The notes under the pieces are model-generated. The model ran no database searches, was not told the DNA's origin, and saw only the letters and a list, made by a program, of their open reading frames with translations. The position numbers were made by a program, and so were the translations under genes. Below, piece after piece: positions 22,954 through 29,633 of a stretch of 64,000 bases of DNA. The DNA is from Promineifilum sp019695075. Its GTDB lineage: Bacteria > Chloroflexota > Anaerolineae > Promineifilales > Promineifilaceae. How positions within the stretch are numbered: position 1 is the stretch's first letter; every line of letters begins with the position of its first letter. The DNA lies in contig JAHCIO010000022.1 of the NCBI GenBank assembly GCA_026129185.1, forward strand, positions 1 through 64,000, given 5' to 3'.

Positions 22954-23957
22954 CGTTGAACAACCTGCTCAAACTCGGCCGGGATGGCCCGCCGCGCGTT
23001 GGCCGCCGCCAGGTCGTATTGTGTGCGGAACATGCCGGCGTCCCACCCCGCCAGCTCATCGCGGCCGAATTCACCGATCATCCGCCGCGTCGTCGCATCC
23101 AGTTCGGCCGTCGCCGCCGCACCTTCTTCGCCATGCCGCGCCAGCCAGCCCCGCCACGCCTCCCACGCCGTCGCCGTCGTCGCCGCGGGCGCGCCTTTGG
23201 CCGCCGGCGGTTGTTCGTGGCCCAACATACGTTGGATGACCAGCCCGCGCCCTTCGCCGCGCGCCTCGGCCGCGGCCACGTGGGCGGCGATGTATTCATC
23301 AATTACCCAGGCGCAACCCTCCAGTTGGCGCGTTTGCCGGTTCCATCCGAATCCATGTTGTTTCAACAACAATTGCATGTCCGTGGCAGCAGCAGCAGCA
23401 GGCGGGGCAGCGGCGGGCACGGCCGGCGGCCGTGCTGCTGCTGCTGATGGATCATAATGGGATGGATCATAATGGGATGGATCATAATGGGATGGATCAT
23501 AATGGGATGGATCGGGTGTCATGGTGACGGTATTCGATCCCGTCACCATGACGGTATCCGATCCCGTCATGGTGACGGTATTCGATGGCGTCACCATGAC
23601 GGTATTAGTGTCGTCCAATCCCGTCATGGTGACGGTATTAGCGCCATTTAATACCGTCACCATGACGGGATTAGGCTCAAGGCGGCCGAGGACAATTGTG
23701 TATAAATTTGAGCGGCTGCGCCGTCCATTCCCCACATAGCGCCGCTCACGCAACAAATAGCCGGCGGCAACTAGGCGATCTATCACCCGTTCCACAGTTC
23801 GCTGCGATAGAGCCGTACGCTCGGCAATGGTCGCCATAGATGGGAATGCGTTCCGGCCGTCATCGGCCGCCTTGTCGGCCAGGCATAGGAGCACCAGCCG
23901 CTCGGTGGGGTGGGATGGGCCATGACGCCACACCCGTTCCATTACGCGGATGCTCAC
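22950..23957 (-). CDS. Replication initiator (helix-turn-helix, λ O-like organisation)
   Basis: Protein of 335 aa. The N-terminal winged-helix domain (VSIRVMERVWRHGPSHPTER ... AFPSMATIAERTALSQRTVE ... RLVAAGYLLRERR) is typical of phage and plasmid replication initiators. The middle (about 100-185) is a repetitive Thr/Val/Met-rich linker (TVTMTGSDTVMVTGSNTVTM, then SHYDP repeats) encoded by the iteron-like DNA repeats. The C-terminal domain is helical. Start GTG 23957 is chosen because MSIRVM-type starts are usual and AGGGGGG lies upstream; ATG 23999 would add 14 residues. Initiators that carry their own origin in the linker resemble λ O. Confidence 0.7.
   Translation of the reverse strand: MSIRVMERVWRHGPSHPTERLVLLCLADKAADDGRNAFPSMATIAERTALSQRTVERVIDRLVAAGYLLRERRYVGNGRRSRSNLYTIVLGRLEPNPVMVTVLNGANTVTMTGLDDTNTVMVTPSNTVTMTGSDTVMVTGSNTVTMTPDPSHYDPSHYDPSHYDPSHYDPSAAAARPPAVPAAAPPAAAAATDMQLLLKQHGFGWNRQTRQLEGCAWVIDEYIAAHVAAAEARGEGRGLVIQRMLGHEQPPAAKGAPAATTATAWEAWRGWLARHGEEGAAATAELDATTRRMIGEFGRDELAGWDAGMFRTQYDLAAANARRAIPAEFEQVVQR
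23446..23513. repeat. 15-bp tandem repeat inside the replication gene
   Basis: GATGGATCATAATGG occurs four times head to tail (23446-23460, 23461-23475, 23476-23490, 23491-23505) with a partial fifth copy to 23513. It encodes repeated SHYDP in the initiator. It is AT-richer than its surroundings and adjoins the palindromic array, as DNA-unwinding regions adjoin iterons in many origins. Confidence 0.9.
23517..23668. repeat. Six palindromic iteron-like repeats (candidate replication origin)
   Basis: The 13-bp near-palindrome CGTCACCATGACG or its complement CGTCATGGTGACG occurs six times in alternating orientation: 23517-23529 (one mismatch), 23541-23553, 23565-23577, 23589-23601, 23622-23634 and 23655-23667. 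Centre spacing is 24, 24, 24, 33 and 33 bp, all multiples of three because the array is translated. It lies within the initiator gene beside the tandem 15-mer, making it the best candidate for the element's origin. Confidence 0.8.
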
Positions 23958-24075
23958 GCCCACCCCCCTGGGGCAACTAGTTCTCCGCCCCATCCCCATG
24001 TTATAATGGCCTCACCATTTCCACAGTTAGCCGCCCGGCTGGCCACCTCCGCCACCGGGCGGCTCTGTTCCTGAT

Positions 24076-24306
24076 TCATTCCGTATCCCCCATCGCCGAG
24101 GTCGTCGTCGCCGAGCCAGCCAGCTCAGGCCGAGCCGCCGCTGCCTCATCCTCGGCCAGCAGCCGCAACGCGCGGCCCCGCGCCGCCAACTCATCCAACA
24201 ATGTCCAGATGTCGGCCGCCGGCCCGGTCTGCGTCGGCTCGACGGCCGCCGAGGTCGCAGCCGGCCGCGGCGACCAGGGCGCGCTCGGCGTCGTGTCAAT
24301 CGACAT
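24076..24306 (-). CDS. Hypothetical protein of the element (76 aa)
   Basis: Protein of 76 aa: a Thr/Ala/Pro-rich N-terminal half followed by a helix (DIWTLLDELAARGRALRLLA). No family recognised. ATG 24306 overlaps the 3' end of the ribbon-helix-helix gene by 11 bp, so it is probably a co-translated partner, for example an accessory factor of that regulator. Lies 118 bp before the initiator gene. Confidence 0.5.
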   Translation of the reverse strand: MSIDTTPSAPWSPRPAATSAAVEPTQTGPAADIWTLLDELAARGRALRLLAEDEAAAARPELAGSATTTSAMGDTE

Positions 24307-24505
24307 GGCCCGCCCCCTGCTGCTGGATCGCACGACGCGCCACAGCCGCGGCCGCCAACTCGGCCGCCCCCGCCCGCACCAACATCCGCACCGTCGCCCC
24401 ACGCGATCGGCCGATTGTGCCGGCCAGCGCGCTCAACATTTGTTGGTCAGTCGCATTGACCCGCAACACAAACACCCGATCACGTTTCATTTTGCCACGC
24501 CGCAT
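24296..24505 (-). CDS. Ribbon-helix-helix (CopG/Arc-type) regulator
   Basis: Protein of 69 aa with a basic β-strand (KRDRVFVLRVNATD) followed by two helices (QQMLSALAGTIGRSRGATVR), the layout of ribbon-helix-helix repressors such as CopG. Start ATG 24505 follows GGGAGGTGCAAT. It is the first gene behind the promoter at 24638-24666 and precedes the initiator gene, the usual place for a copy-number or autoregulatory repressor. Candidate operators are the dyads in the leader (for example 24593-24600 with 24611-24618). Confidence 0.68.
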   Translation of the reverse strand: MRRGKMKRDRVFVLRVNATDQQMLSALAGTIGRSRGATVRMLVRAGAAELAAAAVARRAIQQQGAGHVD

Positions 24506-24539
24506 ATTGCACCTCCCAGGGCAGCGCCCCAAACAAAAA

Positions 24540-24576
24540 ACCACAGTTAACACACCCCAGGGTGTGAAAATGTGGT
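24540..24576 (-). terminator. Terminator or attenuator in the leader of the replication operon
   Basis: On the minus strand a two-part hairpin forms: ACCACA with TGTGGT outside (24571-24576, 24540-24545) and CACACC with GGTGTG inside (24551-24566). The T-rich run TTTTTTGTTT follows directly. It ends the tyrosine recombinase transcript or attenuates transcription from the promoter at 24638 before the regulator gene. Confidence 0.65.
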
Positions 24577-24637
24577 CTTGTCTCTGGCCCCTGCACCGTC
24601 GGCTGGTGACGACGGTGCGCGTATTCGATTTGTATAC

Positions 24638-24666
24638 ACGATACACCCCCCATATATGTATGTCAA
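24638..24666 (-). promoter_or_regulatory. σ70-type promoter for the leftward replication operon
   Basis: Minus strand: perfect TTGACA (24661-24666), 17-bp spacer, TATCGT (24638-24643). It points toward the ribbon-helix-helix gene. A perfect 8-bp inverted repeat GCACCGTC/GACGGTGC (24593-24600, 24611-24618) lies just downstream of the likely start and could be an operator. Confidence 0.68.
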
Positions 24667-24709
24667 TGATTTTGTATGAACAGATGTTCCACATTGCGCA
24701 CCTCCTCCC

Positions 24710-25732
24710 CTACTCCGTCAACACCCGCCGCGTGTAAGGCACGTGCAGCCTGTCCACGGCCGCCCGCTTCACCGCTTCACCGCGCCGGTCATAGCGCGCC
24801 GTCGTCGCCGGCGACGCATGGCCGGCCAGCTTCTGCACCGTGGCGATGTCGGCCCCAGCATCCAGCAGGTCGCCCACGAACGTGCGTCGTAGGTCATGCG
24901 GACTGAGAGACGCCACACCGGCGGCCGACGCCCGCGCCCTCAGCATCGCGTACACCGCTTGCGTCGTCATCCGCCCACCGCGGTTGCGGTTGCCGATGAC
25001 GTGAAAGAGAGGGCCGGGTGCGTCGCCACGGACGGCCAGCCAGTCGCCGAGCGCCCGCGCCGCCCCACCGGCCAGCGGAACAGACCGCTGCTTGTTGCCC
25101 TTGCCCAGGACGACAAGCCGCGCGCCCTCGGCCGTCGTCTCATAGTGGGCCAGGTCAAGCTCGGCAAGCTCGGCCCGACGCAGACCGCCGGCATAGAGCA
25201 CCGCGATGATCGCCGCATCGCGGATGCCGCCGATGTCCTGACCACACGTGGCCAGCAGCGCCGCCAGCTCGCCCGATGCCACCGCCCGGCCGGCCGGCAG
25301 TCGCTCGCCCTTCACCGCGCCGAGGTCGGCCGCCCGCTGGAAGTCTTCGGCCGTCATCTGGCCGAGCCGCCAGGCCGTCCGCAAGACGCCGCGCAAGGCC
25401 GACAGGTGCAGATTAGCCGTGGCCGGCGCATACCGCTCGGCCAGCGCCGCGCGCACCGCGGCAGTGTGCTGGAAGCGCATCCGCGCCCAGGGCACGCTGA
25501 GGAAGCTGTCCTCAGTCCACTTGGTGGGCGGCTCGGCGTCCCTGGGCGTAGCCAGCAGCCGGGCAATGGTATTGAGCGCCCGTTGCATCGTCTTGCGGGT
25601 GGACGGTCGCAAGCCGGCCAGATAGACCGCCGCCGCGTTGGTGTCCATCCGCTCGACGGCCGCCTCGGCCGTCACCAGCGCGCCGCCCGGTCGCATCGTC
25701 GTCACTGTCCATTCGTCGCTCATATCGCTCAT
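24710..25732 (-). CDS. Tyrosine recombinase (XerC/D-like)
   Basis: Tyrosine site-specific recombinase of 340 aa. Catalytic residues are in AGGLRRAELAEL (Arg), LGKGNKQRSVPL (Lys), LSPHDLRRTF (His and Arg) and GHASPATTARYDRR (His and Tyr). The N-terminal SAM-like core-binding domain precedes it (about 20-150). Start ATG 25732 has GGAG upstream; a TTG-started frame from 25822 would add 30 residues. It could integrate or excise the element, or resolve multimers of its circle. A second, serine-type recombinase lies at the other end. Confidence 0.9.
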   Translation of the reverse strand: MSDMSDEWTVTTMRPGGALVTAEAAVERMDTNAAAVYLAGLRPSTRKTMQRALNTIARLLATPRDAEPPTKWTEDSFLSVPWARMRFQHTAAVRAALAERYAPATANLHLSALRGVLRTAWRLGQMTAEDFQRAADLGAVKGERLPAGRAVASGELAALLATCGQDIGGIRDAAIIAVLYAGGLRRAELAELDLAHYETTAEGARLVVLGKGNKQRSVPLAGGAARALGDWLAVRGDAPGPLFHVIGNRNRGGRMTTQAVYAMLRARASAAGVASLSPHDLRRTFVGDLLDAGADIATVQKLAGHASPATTARYDRRGEAVKRAAVDRLHVPYTRRVLTE

Positions 25733-25865
25733 GTCGCTCCAATGCGTAAAAGTGCCCTTTCCATAAACTCGCCCAACGCGAAAAAGCGGCCCTAATTCGG
25801 CCGCGTCGTGACTCCTATTCAACTGCGATCAACACCGAAGAGAGTGCAGAATCTAATCTACTGGG

Positions 25866-25881
25866 ATAAATTCCGGCCCAT
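25866..25881. other. Right attachment site (attR core)
   Basis: ATAAATTCCGGCCCAT, identical to 15713-15728. Element sequence lies to the left and host sequence to the right, in which the DUF35 reading frame continues. Confidence 0.85.
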
Positions 25882-25903
25882 CCTGGCCGAACTAGCCCGC
25901 TAA
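25866..25903 (+). pseudogene. Displaced 3' end of the DUF35 gene
   Basis: From the att core the DUF35 frame reads KFRPILAELAR and then TAA at 25901-25903. This is the original gene end, cut off from 15343-15728 by the element. The intact gene would encode a 135-residue protein, the same length as the present version. The operon terminator follows 31 bp later. Confidence 0.75.
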
Positions 25904-25934
25904 GCGGCCAGACAAAACGAGAAGAAGAAAGAGA

Positions 25935-25968
25935 ACGGCCGGGCCACCGAAGCCCGGCCGTTTTTGTT
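25935..25968 (+). terminator. Intrinsic terminator of the mevalonate/DUF35 operon
   Basis: ACGGCCGGGC (25935-25944) pairs with GCCCGGCCGT (25952-25961) and is followed by TTTTGTTTG. It lies just downstream of the displaced DUF35 stop, supporting the view that this was the end of the host operon before insertion. Confidence 0.88.
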
Positions 25969-26064
25969 TGTCCCGCGCCGGCGAGCGGACGGGTTGGTTG
26001 TCCAGAACGGCTACCCCGAATGGCTAGAAACGCGGCCGTGCCCGCGGCGGCCACAAACGTTCTA

Positions 26065-26565
26065 TCAAGCCCATACCGCCGGTAACCAGTTGACGAGCCA
26101 GGCGAAAACGTATAGCCCCACCCCAAAGGCCGTATGATTCATCAAGCTGCGAACTCTGGCCTGCGCCGGATTGGGCGTCTTTGACGCGGCAAACCCAAGT
26201 CCGAACAGCGGTTGCATGATGGCCAATGGCGCCAGAACCGTGACGACCCCAAAGACAACGGCGGGGAGCAGTGTGGGCTGCTGGAGCCAGTTGTCGCCGG
26301 CGAGGGCCACGAACACGACAGCCAACGTGATCCCAATCAGATAGTGGGCGATCCAGCCGATGGCACACTCCGCGCGCTTCGGTGGCGAGGAGGCGATATT
26401 CGCATGCCGCAACTGACCCTCTGGCATCGTGCGGAACCAGCGCCCGATCAGACAGATGTTGGACGGCGGAATCTGGAAGGCAACTTTGAGCAATTGCCCT
26501 CCCAGATCAAACGTGAGCGTTGCGCCAAGGCCGATGAGAATCGCCTTGATGAAGAAATCGGTCAT
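26065..26565 (-). CDS. DUF2938 family membrane protein
   Basis: Integral membrane protein of 166 aa with about four membrane segments. Motifs ATLTFDLGGQLL near the start, AECAIGWIAHYLIGI and MQPLFGLGFAASKTP match the DUF2938 family, whose function is unknown. Last gene of a five-gene leftward operon headed by 28781-29458 and lying beside a LuxR/MalT-type regulator. The gap to the next upstream gene is 26 bp. Confidence 0.8.
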   Translation of the reverse strand: MTDFFIKAILIGLGATLTFDLGGQLLKVAFQIPPSNICLIGRWFRTMPEGQLRHANIASSPPKRAECAIGWIAHYLIGITLAVVFVALAGDNWLQQPTLLPAVVFGVVTVLAPLAIMQPLFGLGFAASKTPNPAQARVRSLMNHTAFGVGLYVFAWLVNWLPAVWA

Positions 26566-26591
26566 AAGTCAGTCACCTGTTCGCGAAGCCC

Positions 26592-26906
26592 CTATGCCTG
26601 TCGATCAATCGATGTGTCCTTCGTTGTGGCCTCTGGCGATCCTTGCGAACCCGTTCTCACAAAATTGACCGAGAGTAACGGCATCCCCAGGTCGCGGACT
26701 TTCTTGAGGAAGCCATGCAGCGCCGCCTGATCCATCACCGGGCCGGTCAGGAGCGTGCTGCCATCCTCTGCCAGCACGATGGTCAACCCCGTGAACCATT
26801 CCTCCCACTGGCGGCCCAGGTGGCCCTTGATTCTGATTTCGCAGATCATCGGCCGGCCGGCGTCATCTTCCTGGCTGCCTTCGTCCGACATGTTTTGAAC
26901 ATCCAT
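26592..26906 (-). CDS. Conserved hypothetical protein (104 aa)
   Basis: Soluble protein of 104 aa with alternating β strands (MICEIRIKGHLGRQWEEWF, LTIVLAEDGSTLLTGPVMD) and a helix (QAALHGFLKKVRDLGMPLL). Similar short proteins occur near stress-type and dehydrogenase genes in Chloroflexota and actinobacteria, but I do not recognise a named family. Start ATG 26906; a TTG at 26924 is less likely. Position in the operon suggests regulation by the LuxR-type protein. Confidence 0.65.
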   Translation of the reverse strand: MDVQNMSDEGSQEDDAGRPMICEIRIKGHLGRQWEEWFTGLTIVLAEDGSTLLTGPVMDQAALHGFLKKVRDLGMPLLSVNFVRTGSQGSPEATTKDTSIDRQA

Positions 26907-26935
26907 GATGACCGTTACTCCCAAGCCCTGCCCAT

Positions 26936-27847
26936 TCAGGCCACGGTGATGACGACGTTGCCCCGCTTGTGTCCGGCCTCGACGTAGCGGTGCGCCTCGA
27001 CAATCTGTTCCAGCGGATAGCGCCGGTCGATGACCGCCCTGATCTCGCCTGCCTCGATCAGCGCCTTAATGGCGCTTAGCTCTTCCGCGCTTTGTTTCGT
27101 GCTGAGCTTGGCAATCGTGACGGTGCGCCCGTTGGGGGCCAGGGCTTTGGCAACCATTGATTGGGGGAATTTCCCAACTGTGTCGAAGATGACGTCATAA
27201 CGCCCGACCTGTGTCGAAAAGTCCGCCTTGGTGTAATCAATCACCCGGTCTGCTCCCAGCGATTTCACCATCTCGACATTGGCCGTGCTGCAAACACCCG
27301 TCACCTCGGCCCCAAAGTGCCGCGCCAGTTGGATCGCATACGTACCCACACTCCCGGACGCGCCGTAGATCAGCACTTTCTGTCCGCGCTGGATGTTGCC
27401 CTTGCGCAGCAGGCGCAGCGCCGTTGGCCCGCCAATCGGAACGGCGGCCGCTTCTTCGTAGGTCATATTGTGCGGCTTGGCCAACACCAGCCCATCTTCG
27501 GGCAGGCATTTGTATTCGGCATAACCGCCAAAGTTCTCGGCCAGGGTCGAGGCGAACACAGCATCGCCCACCCTGAAGCGGGTGACATCTTGGCCGACGG
27601 CTTCCACTTCACCGGCAAGCTCCATGCCATAGATAGGGTGCTTTGGTTTGGTGAACCCCAGCGTGAGGCGCGCGGGCAGCCAGAACAGCAGCGGTACGTT
27701 CAGGCTGCGCATGCGGATGTCCCCGGCCGAGACAGTGGTCGCATGCACTCTGACCAGGATTTCATTCGCTTTGGGCGTCGGTTTCGTAACCTCACGAAGA
27801 TGAAGGACGGCCGCGTTTCCGAATTTGTTGGCGACAATCGCTTTCAT
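26936..27847 (-). CDS. NAD(P)-dependent medium-chain alcohol dehydrogenase/quinone reductase
   Basis: MDR-superfamily oxidoreductase of 303 aa. GroES-like N-terminal domain (LVRVHATTVSAGDIRMRS), Rossmann domain with VLIYGASGSVGTYAIQLARH (about 145-165) and C-terminal GRTVTIAKL. Zinc-binding Cys/His residues of classical ADHs are absent, so it belongs to the zinc-independent quinone-oxidoreductase branch (qorA/YhdH-like). It would reduce enones or quinones with NADPH. Part of the leftward operon next to the LuxR-type regulator. Confidence 0.85.
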   Translation of the reverse strand: MKAIVANKFGNAAVLHLREVTKPTPKANEILVRVHATTVSAGDIRMRSLNVPLLFWLPARLTLGFTKPKHPIYGMELAGEVEAVGQDVTRFRVGDAVFASTLAENFGGYAEYKCLPEDGLVLAKPHNMTYEEAAAVPIGGPTALRLLRKGNIQRGQKVLIYGASGSVGTYAIQLARHFGAEVTGVCSTANVEMVKSLGADRVIDYTKADFSTQVGRYDVIFDTVGKFPQSMVAKALAPNGRTVTIAKLSTKQSAEELSAIKALIEAGEIRAVIDRRYPLEQIVEAHRYVEAGHKRGNVVITVA

Positions 27848-27913
27848 TTCTACTTCTCCTGTTTTTTGTGCGGGTCGAACGACAAAGCCAATGTTCGGCT
27901 CCCCAGCCGGCGC

Positions 27914-28654
27914 TCACCGCCGGCCAGGCTCCCGGTTGTCGAACTCAGCGGTGATCGCGTTCGGTCTGAAGCCCTTGACGGCGAGATACACACCCAGTGA
28001 AAATTCCCATATCGCAATCGGCAGAACGCCCAGCGTCGTCAGCGTCAGCGCCGGCCCGGTGACGCCAAACATGAGCAGGATCGTGTTGGCCACCAACAGG
28101 GGCGCGGCGATAAACCCCAGCACGGGCAGAACGCGCGGCACCAGGCGCGCCCGGTAGAGCAGGGTGCCAATCAGCACGGCATTGACGGCCGGGATGAGGT
28201 TCTGCCCCAGGTGGAACCAGTCATACATCGCCATCAAGGCCCGGCCGGTCACCAATCCTTCCGCGCCGGCCCCAGACTGGCGCAAGGACACCATCGTCAT
28301 GAGGCTGACGACGCCGGCGAAGATGGTACCCGCCTCCAGGATGCGCGCGCCAACGAAACCCAGCGCGTAGGCTTCGCTCTGCCGCCTGACCACCGGGTAG
28401 AGCGCGACCGCGGTTCCGATGCAGGCCAGGGCCACGATGATCTCCAGGATGCCGCCGAAGATGATGCCGTTGTCCGGGCCGGGGCCGGCGATGTAGTTTG
28501 GATCGCGCACCGCTTTGTAGAGCACGGCCGTGGGAATGGAAACAAAGGTCAACAGGTAGAAGATGCCTCCCGCCAGCGCGAACTTTCTCGAACTTGCGTT
28601 GCTGGCCGGTGATGCACTCAGGGGGTGATCATTGCTGTAAACAGTCGCGTTCAT
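27914..28654 (-). CDS. DUF4386 family membrane protein
   Basis: Membrane protein of 246 aa with about six hydrophobic segments. GGIFYLLTFVSIPTAVLYKA at the start, RILEAGTIFAGVVSLMTM and ALMAMYDWFHLGQNLIPAVN are typical DUF4386 motifs. Function unknown; such proteins are often encoded beside stress-inducible oxidoreductases. It is the second gene of the operon behind the candidate LuxR-type box. Confidence 0.82.
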   Translation of the reverse strand: MNATVYSNDHPLSASPASNASSRKFALAGGIFYLLTFVSIPTAVLYKAVRDPNYIAGPGPDNGIIFGGILEIIVALACIGTAVALYPVVRRQSEAYALGFVGARILEAGTIFAGVVSLMTMVSLRQSGAGAEGLVTGRALMAMYDWFHLGQNLIPAVNAVLIGTLLYRARLVPRVLPVLGFIAAPLLVANTILLMFGVTGPALTLTTLGVLPIAIWEFSLGVYLAVKGFRPNAITAEFDNREPGRR

Positions 28655-28689
28655 TGATAACTCCTCAAGTCAGTTCGTGTCTCTTTCAG

Positions 28690-28716
28690 GGGCAAGCGGC
28701 TGATTGCCGCTTGCCC
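28690..28716. repeat. Intra-operon hairpin
   Basis: GGGCAAGCGGC (28690-28700) and GCCGCTTGCCC (28706-28716) form a perfect 11-bp stem with a 5-base loop. There is no T-run on the minus strand, so it is more likely an mRNA processing or stability element between the first two genes than a full terminator. Confidence 0.65.
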
Positions 28717-28780
28717 ACGTCGTGCAGTCACAGGCTCCCTGACCGCGTACCGAGCCGGCGATTCGCTGAGCGCGCCGCCA

Positions 28781-29458
28781 TTACAACGCATCGTCCCGAC
28801 GTTCGGAGAAGAGGGCGTACCCCAGCCACGCCAGACCCAGCCCGACCGGAACCATGATGAGCGGTTGGTACTCAGGCGGAATCATGCCGCCGACGGGAAC
28901 CAACAAGGCTCCGATGATGAGCAGCGCCGCCGCCGGGCGCGGCAGGATGCGGGCGCGGAACGTGGCGATGCCGAACAGCAAGGGGCCGAGGATGTATACA
29001 GGCCCCGATAGCGCCCACAGCGTCGGCAAGAGGCTGAGATCAACCTGACTGGGCGAACCGGTGAACATCCCCAGGAAGCTCGCCACAAACGCCGGCGACG
29101 CCGTCGCCAGGCCGGGCAAAAGGAAGGCTTCCACCAGCGAAAAGGTCATCGTGAGCGCCAGCCAGAGGCTAAACAGGACAAAGCCGGCCAGGCCCAGCCA
29201 GCCAGCTTTCTCCGCCTGCCGGGCGTATAGCCCGGCCAGGCCGAACAGCCCGAAGAAGCTCATGAGCATGGCCGCAATGTGGACATTGACCCAGGTCGCC
29301 GTGGTGACGGCTGAGGGCACGTTCAGCGGATGGAACGTCCCAACGACGATGAAGCACGCCCCGGCCACCACGGCCGACCAACCGGCCAGACGGGTGAGCG
29401 TCGCCGTGGTGATGGTCGCCTTGCTCTGCTTAATCGAAAACTTGCCAACAACGTCCAT
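28781..29458 (-). CDS. Multipass membrane protein, first gene of the LuxR-adjacent operon
   Basis: Membrane protein of 225 aa with about six hydrophobic helices (WSAVVAGACFIVVGTFHPL, WVNVHIAAMLMSFFGLFGLA, and others). It resembles the DUF4386-type and similar unknown membrane families. Start ATG 29458 begins the conserved part; a longer frame to 29503 lacks a good RBS. A TATAGT -10 box and a 14-bp palindrome lie 80-125 bp upstream, the likely target of the adjacent regulator. Confidence 0.72.
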   Translation of the reverse strand: MDVVGKFSIKQSKATITTATLTRLAGWSAVVAGACFIVVGTFHPLNVPSAVTTATWVNVHIAAMLMSFFGLFGLAGLYARQAEKAGWLGLAGFVLFSLWLALTMTFSLVEAFLLPGLATASPAFVASFLGMFTGSPSQVDLSLLPTLWALSGPVYILGPLLFGIATFRARILPRPAAALLIIGALLVPVGGMIPPEYQPLIMVPVGLGLAWLGYALFSERRDDAL

Positions 29459-29538
29459 TTGTCTGTCTCCTTTTCTGAACCGCAGGATTCGTGTCAGTGA
29501 CACCGGGCATAGCTGCCTGTTTCGGTTCTGATGAAGAC

Positions 29539-29594
29539 ACTATACAAATGGATGAGGGGAGATGTCTTCCCCACATGTGGGGATTGATGTGGGG
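29539..29594 (-). promoter_or_regulatory. Candidate activator-dependent promoter with LuxR/MalT-type box
   Basis: On the minus strand TATAGT (29539-29544) acts as -10 but no good -35 exists. The perfect 14-bp palindrome CCCCACATGTGGGG (29569-29582) is centred about 43 bp before the predicted start, a typical activator position. A further direct half-site ATGTGGGG lies at 29587-29594, 12 bp from the first. The regulator gene ends 40 bp away. Confidence 0.55.
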
Positions 29595-29633
29595 ATATGG
29601 GGGAGGGAACAAAAGCCAGGGACGTTCTGGCCC

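Larger units (their letters stand above)
15713..25881. mobile_element. Integrated mobilisable element, about 10.15 kb
   Basis: The element is bounded by a perfect 16-bp direct repeat (15713-15728, 25866-25881) and interrupts the 3' end of the DUF35 gene. It carries a large serine recombinase at the left end, a tyrosine recombinase at the right end, a replication initiator with an iteron array, several phage-type single-strand-binding/replication-like proteins, an HTH protein resembling small terminase or excisionase proteins, a ribbon-helix-helix regulator and unknown membrane or small proteins. Almost all genes run leftward. No capsid, tail or conjugation genes are present, so it resembles a plasmid-like or satellite integrative element. 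Joining the two ends predicts a 10,153-bp circle. Confidence 0.85.

Noticed and set aside
23446..23668. Repeat array as a possible CRISPR
   Set aside because: The 15-bp units are contiguous without spacers and the palindromes alternate in orientation with short fixed spacing inside a coding frame; no cas genes nearby.
15713..25881. Interpretation as a complete prophage
   Set aside because: No capsid, portal, large terminase, tail or lysis genes; 10 kb is filled by recombinases, replication and small unknown genes.
25815..26126. 103-codon minus-strand frame crossing attR
   Set aside because: Its upstream part is antisense to the host terminator region and has no RBS; only its last codons matter, as the predicted recombinase tail of the excised circle.
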